From Carallia brachiata (lineage: Eukaryota; Streptophyta; Magnoliopsida; Malpighiales; Rhizophoraceae): a stretch of DNA of 64,000 nucleotides. Shown here piece by piece: positions 57,441-64,000 of the stretch. Within the stretch, counting starts at the first letter, position 1, and each line of letters starts with the position of its first letter. Both the position numbers and the translations under genes were made by a program. The DNA lies in contig JADCRB010000013.1 of NCBI GenBank assembly GCA_021464245.1, positions 11,933,631-11,997,630 of the forward strand. Reading direction: 5' to 3'. The notes under the pieces are model-generated. The model made no database searches. It was not told the origin of the DNA and saw only the letters and a list, made by a program, of their open reading frames with translations.

Positions 57441-59050
57441 TAATATCCTTATGGAGATAAGGAATAGTAATATCCTTAGATGGCCGCACAGAATCATCGC
57501 TGAACTTGACAAATGGGATCAAAAAAATTTTGCCATTTTTGTAATGATCATGTCCACTATATCAAGAAATGTCGCAATATCATAGATAAGATAGAGAGCC
57601 TCTTCAAATGGGGATAACTTCAAAAGTATGTCCATAATGCAATGGGCAGGAAAAAGGCATTGGGTGTAAATTCAAAGTTCTTGCCCAAGTCAAACCTTTT
57701 GGAGAGGCAGGAACAAGCTGGCAAGGCCAACCGAATCCCTCTCAATGCTAACAGACAAAAAGAGTCAGTAATGGAATTGTGGGGGGTTCCCCTATAGGCA
57801 TCACAACTTTGCCCAGGAAGTCATATGCACATAGAGTATTTAATGTTCAAGGAAAGCGTCCTTGAATATAAAAATCCCCAATTACTTTCGGTACAGATGA
57901 CATTGATGGACTTGAGTCTTTTTATAATGACCCTCTGGTGGTCAATGCACTAATGAATAATTGTGAGGTATAGAGGGTAATCGTAGACATCAGGAGCTTG
58001 GTTGATATCGTGTATCATAAGGCTTTGGCAAGAATTGTTTCAAGGAGGAGGCGCTCAAGCAGATTTATTGCCCGCTATGTAGATTTGTGGGTGAGTTGAT
58101 CATGTCGATGGGCGTCATCGATGTGCTCAGGACCCCAACACACTTGAAAAAGGTGGTCTAGGAATTCTTGGTAGTAAAGACATCTTTTCATACAACGCAA
58201 TATAAGAGATCGGCTCTGAGATCATTCAACACCGTGTTGTCTATCAAGTACGAGAAGATAAGAAGTTAGCCCGAGAGTTGTAAGTAGCTTGGGTGAAGTT
58301 GAAGATGTCAAATTCTGATGTATCTAGTCTTGACCTTAAAGAAGAATCATGAGAACAAGGAATTCTAATAGAGGGACTAGAGTAAGTATAGCTTCATCAT
58401 GGAAATCTGGAAGAAAGTCCAAATCAAGAAAGGCTCGTCCCAACTTAAAGAAGAAATTATTACTTTCTTAAGGCACAACAGCAATATCTTCGTGTGGGTC
58501 CCGACAGATTTGTCAGGAATAGGCTTGGATGTCATGTCTTACAAACTAAACATTGACCCCTCCATCGTCCTGGTTAAGCAAAATAGGCAGAACTTCACAC
58601 AAATCAGATAAGCAGCCATAGAATAGGAGGCAAGCTTTATATGGTCAGTTACATACACCACTTGGTTGGCCAACATGATAATGGTGAAGAAGGTAAGTGG
58701 AAAATCGCGAATGTGCGTAGATTTGGATCTTAACAAGGATTGTTCAAATGATAGTTACTTTCTACCCACATCAACCAGTTGTAGATAGTACTTTAGGACA
58801 TTAGTTGTTGATAATTATGGACGTGTTATTGGGTTACAAGCAAATTCCTATTAATGAGTCGAACTAATATAAGATAGTGATAATCGTAGAGGAAGACACT
58901 TACTTATACAATGTTATGCTATTCGAACTCAAGAACATAGGCACCACTCTAGCGGAGGCTGATCAACAAGACGTTCAAAAATCAAATTTGCTAGAATGTA
59001 GAGGTTTATGTGGATGACATGCTGGTCAAGAGTCAACTACCTCGAATCAA
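57441..59050 (+). pseudogene. Gypsy-type pol remnant: zinc-binding linker, protease and RT N-terminal part
   Basis: Continues the gag remnant. FCHFCNDHVHYIKKC (about 57530-57575) is the usual C..H linker, and VIVDIRSLVDIVYHKAL (about 57975-58030) is a protease core with the active-site D(S/T)G lost. RT parts run from 58399: FLRHNSNIFVWVPTDLSGI, SGKSRMCVDLDLNKDCSND (58690-58750), LQANSY, and ELKNIGTTL (58930). It breaks off near 59050 before the catalytic box is complete. The motifs resemble the Tat/Athila-like side of plant Gypsy elements, so this is a different element from the chromoviruses here. Confidence 0.6.
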
Positions 59051-59439
59051 GTAAAGGATCTACCTCATTTTCATAAAAGTTAATTATTTAATTGTGTTGG
59101 GCTTAGGTCCATAAAGCCCAAATTTATTTCCATTTGAGATGGATCCTAGGTGTCAAGTTTTTAAAATACTTGTCGTCCAAGTCATCTCGCCACGTCACCA
59201 CCTTTGAAGGTTTCCATCCTTTGAGCTGTGTGGTTTATTTGCTACGAAAAATTATTACGGAAACTAAATTGTGAATTTTTAAAGGTCATCTTATATTTGT
59301 TAACTTTCGAAAAAGTCATTAGTTTTTAAGATATTAACCCTTATTTTCATGGTTATATCACAATTTTTTTTAAAACGAGAAATTCTATTTGTAAAGTGAA
59401 GCTGCTATAACTTTCAAAAACCCATGAATAAATTAGATA
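59051..59439. other. Intergenic DNA between two Gypsy remnants
   Basis: AT-rich, no coding seen. It probably contains the junction between two unrelated Gypsy elements. Confidence 0.4.
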
Positions 59440-61520
59440 TGCCCTAGTTTCGTGGCATCCCTACTTCAGCAAGGTGCACAAGGTTGCTTGTGTTACTTTA
59501 AGAGTTGGTATAGTAGGAGTCTTGAGTCAAGACGGTCATCCCATTGCATTTTTTTAGTGAGAAATTCAATGAGGCAAAATAGAAATATTGAATTTATGAT
59601 AAAATTTATATACTGTGGTTCATTCATTTTGTCATTGGAAGGATTATCAATTACCTTAAGTATTTGTTTTATAATCTCATCATCAAACATTTTGTTATTT
59701 GAATTCTAAAAAGAAATTGAATAAGAAACATGTTGTGTGGGTTCATTTTCCTAACGAGTATCTTTTGCTACTAAGGATAGTTCTTGTGTGAAAAATCAGT
59801 TGATGACACTTTTGTTGCGTTGTTTGTGTCCTTCAAATAATGAGTACTCATGTAATAGGATTTGATAGACTACATTAAGTGTACCTTACTTGTCTAAATT
59901 TGGATCTCATATCTCAATATTTAAGTGCTAGTAATCGTAGGAATTTTGTTTATTTTGTGATTAATGTTTCTTTGTTTAAGGCCAATAAGTTGTGCATCCC
60001 ACATGCATAATTTTTTTTCTTAATTTGGGAAATTTCTTGTGGTATATTAGTTGGTCATTTAGGAATGGATGAAACTATTGCACTTGTTGAGAATAAGTTT
60101 TATTGGCCTTCACTAAAAGAAGATGTTTCAAAGATTGCATCACATTGTTGCACTTGTCAAGTGACAAAAACTAAAATCCATCACCCTAGTTTTTATAAGA
60201 TAATGATACTTTTGGTCCTAAATGTTTCAATTTTTTTCCATGTAGTTCTAAATGTTTTATCTATTCCAATTCAGTCCAATATGTTGTCATTCCATTTTAA
60301 TTTAAATTTTATTAATAACGGGATGTTGTCAATCAATAACTTAATACCTAATAGATTGATAGCATTATGTTACAAATTAGATTTATTTAAAATAGAATGA
60401 TAATGTTGAGAACTAAATTGCAATGAACAAAGCATTTAGGACTACATTAAAAAAATTGAAATGTTTAGGACAAAAAATATTGTTATCCTCTAGTTTGTAC
60501 ACTCATCTACCTATTTCATACGAACTTTGATTAGATGTCAATATGGTTTTTTTGCTTGGTTTGGTTAGGACAACTTGTCCAAAATGGCTCATTGTATTTC
60601 ATATAATAAATCTATTAATGTATCTTATATTGCTAAGTTATTGTTTGAAGAGATTGGTAAGTTGCATGGTTTACCTACTTCTATTGTGTATAATAAAGAT
60701 GTTAAATTTGTCAGTTATTTTTCAAAAACAATCATTTGGGACTAGTTTGAAGTTTTGATCTACACTCCATCTTCAAATAAAGATTATTAACTAAAATTTA
60801 GGTAATTTACTTGAATGATTTGTGGATGAAAAATAAAGTAATTGAGATTTGATTTTAATAACCTCTGAGTTATAGTAATTTTGTGACTAGTTCTACTAGT
60901 AAAAACTATATTGAGACTTTCTATGGTTATACCCTAAACACATACATTCATCTTGTTACCATTCCCACATATTTTTGTTTTTCAAAGCTTGCAAACAATT
61001 TTCCTAAATATATTTATGAGTTGTATGTTGAGATTAGGCATAGAATGACTTTGGGTAATATTGATTATAAGCTTACTGTTGATATTCATTGTCGAGCCAA
61101 ATCTTTTAATGTGAATGATTTTATCGTGATTCATATTTGTCTAAGACACTTTCTTTGGCATTCATCCAAAAAGTTATATGATTGAGTCATTAGTCCTTTC
61201 TTTGTCTTTAAAAAATTTGTGCTCAATGTATATTTACTTATATTACCTTCTGACATGAGTATTAGCCTTATTTTCAATGTAGAGAAGTTATTGCCACACG
61301 GAGATACTTTTGAACCTCCTTTTCCTTCTAATATTATTGCAAGAATTGTTATGGCTAAGGCACTATCTATTATTTAACATTGCAAGGAGATTGACATTAT
61401 TTTAGATGATGAGTACGTTGCTTCTTTGCAAGGAGGATTTAGTCCCTACCTTGTCCAATGGAAAGCACACCATTTTCCTAATTCTACTTGGCTTCCTAGG
61501 AATGAGCTTTGCTCATGATA
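59440..61520 (+). pseudogene. Gypsy chromovirus remnant: RNase H, integrase and chromodomain-like end
   Basis: Plus strand, heavily decayed. The RNase H part (59500-59700) has GVLSQDGHPIAFFSEKFNEAK-like codons with stops. The HHCC integrase zinc region (60065-60180) reads GMDETIALVENKFYWP...HCCTCQVTK. A MITE at 60196-60489 interrupts; the integrase resumes with SLYTHLPISY and LLGLVRTT (60495-60575), then KMAHCISYNKSINVSYIAK and GKLHGLPTSIV (60585-60690). The C-terminal part (61000-61185) is followed by VQWKAHHFPNSTWLPRNELCS (about 61455-61515), chromodomain-like. It cannot be functional. Confidence 0.68.
60196..60489. mobile_element. Mutator-like MITE inserted in the Gypsy integrase
   Basis: About 294 bp with terminal inverted repeats of roughly 55 bp: the left end GATAATGATACTTTTGGTCC pairs with the right end, which reads GGACAAAAAATATTGTTATCC. 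It is flanked by 10-bp direct repeats CTAGTTTTTA (60186-60195) and CTAGTTTGTA (60490-60499; one mismatch), the size used by Mutator-like elements. Removing it rejoins the integrase coding sequence at the expected place. No coding capacity. Confidence 0.75.
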
Positions 61521-61626
61521 TTCCACCTTATTCAATACTTATTTGTAGTCCATCCCAACAGAGTTGAGTTTTTGCAACTAGAGGGAAATAATGCAAATAC
61601 TAAAAGGATGTGTAAGATGCCACAAG

Positions 61627-61803
61627 AAGTCCAAATTCTAATAATATCCTATTTAGAAAACAATTTTTATTTAATTATTCTTATTTAACCTGACTCTGAT
61701 ACCAACATTGATGTAGGATGAGTTCCGAATTATTCTATTTAATTATTCTTGCTAAATAAGAATGGTTTTCTGAACTAGATATTCTTTAAATTTGGACTTC
61801 TTT
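61627..61803. repeat. Inverted repeat enclosing a tRNA-Met primer-site-like sequence
   Basis: Left arm (about 61627-61680, GAAGTCCAAATTCTAATAAT...) and right arm (about 61752-61803, ...TTTAAATTTGGACTTC) are imperfect inverted repeats of about 50 bp. The loop contains GACTCTGATACCA (61690-61702), the reverse complement of TGGTATCAGAGTC. It may be two opposed LTR ends around a primer site, or a MITE. Confidence 0.6.
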
Positions 61804-62249
61804 TTTACTCTCTTGGACTTCTACTTGGTACGTGCATGAGTAAGGCATCCCCTAAGCGTAATTTGCCTTAATTCCTGGTATTAGTCAAAAGCACAGATGC
61901 ATCTGTTGTTTGTGGCTTATTACCATTCTTTTCAATTATAGGGCCTTAAAATAGCTTTTTCCATCTAGCCTGTGCCCTCTCCTGAGGTGCGTTGTGACAC
62001 ATATGAGTCTACATCATTTGATATACTTCGTTTCATGCTATATTGAGCTCATATTGTATGATTGAAGTAAAGGATAATTGTTGTTCTTGCATGAATTCCC
62101 TAAGGTTTCAATCGGCATGCCTCTTGGGGGGAAAAGAAGCCAGATGCATTTTGATAATTTGCCTAAGTATTGTTTTATGCTTATCTTTGTGGTTATCTTG
62201 AGTGGACTCCTATGTTTTGGAGGAGAATATATTAGCTTTTTGAGTGTTG
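61804..62249. other. No gene recognised
   Basis: Non-coding as far as I can see. The last part (from about 62080) weakly parallels 54310-54480 and probably belongs to the Copia remnant. Confidence 0.4.
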
Positions 62250-64000
62250 CTCGACGAAAAACGGGAAAAGATCTTTGTTATGAAGGAAGAAAAGTAAGAT
62301 GCTAATTTTGGTCTAGATACTTTATTGATTTGTGGAAAAAAGAGTGTGAAATATTTTGATGCTGAGTGTTTATATGTGCTTATATTTTTATTTGCATCAA
62401 TGTCTTGATATCATTAGAAAAGGGGAGATTGTCGAGACCCTAGGTTTCCCACTAAGTTTTGATGAAAAAAAAAATACTGCTAATTTGTTTGTTTAAGTGT
62501 AATTGGTTAAAAGTTTAAATCACACAAACGGAGGTTTGAAAGGAAGCAAAGCAAACATGATAACGGAAGCGAGTCATCTATGATCAAAAGAAGTTTTTGA
62601 AATGCCAATTGGAGGACATCGTTTGATCAACTCAACAATTAAGAAGAAGACTCTCGACCTCACAAATGTTAATTAAAGGTCAAATTATGGAGCTCGGAGA
62701 ATATTGAGACACTGATCAGTGACAACAAGCTCCCGAGAATATTGTGCTTAATTGAAGATGAATTGAATAATAAATCATAAGTGATCATAAGGATAGACGT
62801 GTTTCGTTTACAACGCCATCAACAATGCATTAATTGAGGATGTGCGGAGAAAGTCAAGACCAAAATACTACATAGGGGGTCAACATTTAGATGATGCTAT
62901 GAATAACAGTAGCTTATTTATGTGAGAACATGAGTAAAAAGATGATTTAGTCTAATTTCTAGTGCAAAAAATGGCACATGATTTTTATTTTCGTAGAGAG
63001 ACTTGCAATTGATTTGTAGAAGGGCATATAAGTTGTGACATCGAGAAGAAAACAAAGAATTTGAACGAGATTATGATAAGATATAAAATGAGTTTGAATT
63101 TGCATAAAATCATAGAAAAACAAAAGAAAAAGAATTTGAAAGAGATTTCCTAAACAAAAAGGAACATTATTTGAAAAAGGATGGAGATGATCAAAAGAGA
63201 TTGTTCGAAGAAAGGAAAGAAAACAAACACAAAAGAAAAGAACTGAAGGGACAAAAAGGTTCTACAGAATTTGGAGCAGTCGAATAAACCATACGCTGCG
63301 GTCGATTAGACTACAGAAGCTAGATTTTACCCGAGAGTTTAGAGTAGTCAATCGATCTCAAAAGTGTAATTGATTACATGAACTATAGAAAATTGTTTTG
63401 GCATGAGAATTTTGACGATTGATCGAACTTACTTTTGCGATTGATAGATCCGATATTTACATAATTATTTTGTAAATTATATGTTTAAATTAATTTATTA
63501 ATTATACAATTTCGGTTGTTTTTGGCATATTTTACTTTTTTATTATTTTGGGTGTTGTAGGTTGATTCGACAAAAAAGAAGTAAAAATTGCTTTTTATCG
63601 GACCTATCGTGAGAGTCGTAAGATCGAGGCCTACTGTTTGGACTAGTCCTGGTCTGGTTTGGATTGATTTCAACATTATTCCAAGTTGATTTAGAATTTA
63701 TTTACGGTTTTCTTTATTCTAGTGGAAATATCACTCTGAAAAACTAACTGAGGGTATTTTGGTCAATTCAAAATATCATATACAATCAAAAAAGCTATAG
63801 AAAGTCTTCCAATTAATTCATATACCAAATGAGAGAAAAAGTAGAAGTAAATTGAAGACTGCAGATAGAGTTTGGATTATTTCGAATATCTAAACGGAGT
63901 TTTTCTTCTTTCTTCTTGTTCTTATAAATTCAATTATACTTTTAACTTTTGATCTTTTGATTTCTACTATGGATATTTAAATCCTAAGGTAGAGTAAAAA
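62250..64000 (+). mobile_element. Copia-type element 3' end and LTR (runs beyond the window)
   Basis: A polypurine tract AAAAGGGGAGAT (62418-62429) is followed by TGTCGAGACCC (LTR start, 62430) and AAGTTTTGATGA, the arrangement common at the 3' LTR of plant Copia elements of the SIRE/Maximus kind. The part up to about 63150 matches the older copy at 54480-55690. The right LTR end is not reached or not recognisable. No intact reading frame is present. Confidence 0.55.

Noticed and set aside
60065..60400. 111-codon frame as a single integrase-like protein.
   Set aside because: Only the first about 40 codons are integrase; the rest is translated MITE sequence after 60196.
62078..62305. 75-codon frame with a hydrophobic segment as a small membrane protein.
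   Set aside because: It parallels non-coding sequence of the older Copia remnant near 54310-54480, so it is more likely degraded element DNA.

Overview
The window is nuclear DNA of a eudicot plant. It holds a spliced receptor kinase with plant-type exons, plant Ty3/Gypsy and Ty1/Copia retrotransposons, hAT-type elements, and a large amount of integrated plant pararetrovirus (Caulimoviridae) DNA. It is AT-rich and mostly repeats. I cannot name the species.

Layout. Positions 552-2975 carry the transmembrane and kinase exons of an LRR-RLK (subfamily VIII-2 type), the only gene here that looks intact and host-encoded. A chromodomain-bearing Ty3/Gypsy element (3172-30043; LTRs 3172-3508 and 29706-30043) lies just downstream, probably in the 3' UTR. 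In its 5' leader sits a hAT-type non-autonomous element (3601-25311, perfect 8-bp target duplication). A (TA)n tract inside that element is split by a 21-kb block of pararetrovirus DNA (cluster 1, 3725-24987). Beyond the Gypsy element a second viral block (cluster 2, 30684-44916) also lies between (TA)n tracts.

The viral genomes share one plan. ORF1 encodes movement protein, coat/nucleocapsid with a CCHC finger, aspartic protease, reverse transcriptase and RNase H. It is followed by an overlapping ORF2 of unknown function, a promoter/terminal-repeat region and a tRNA-Met primer site. There is no integrase. This plan fits florendovirus-like endogenous caulimovirids. Cluster 1 holds one lineage (A): a forward genome, an inverted genome facing it, and several fragments. 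Cluster 2 holds a different lineage (B) as a head-to-tail concatemer with a unit length of about 8.0 kb between primer sites. Every ORF1 and ORF2 copy is broken by stops, frameshifts or truncation, so these are fossils. The inverted arrangement in cluster 1 could still produce long double-stranded RNA.

The right third (45-64 kb) is a graveyard of older elements. It contains a GC-richer retroposed segment with an 18/20-matching target duplication (45486-46247), a hAT transposase pseudogene on the minus strand (47857-50344), a defensin-like peptide pseudogene (53333-53746), a long AT-rich hairpin (52755-52940), two decayed Gypsy pol remnants (56230-59050 and 59440-61520, the second interrupted by a Mutator-like MITE) and two diverged copies of a Copia-type 3' end/LTR (54480-55690 and 62250 onward).

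All domain calls come from reading translated sequence and comparing copies within the window; no database search was run.
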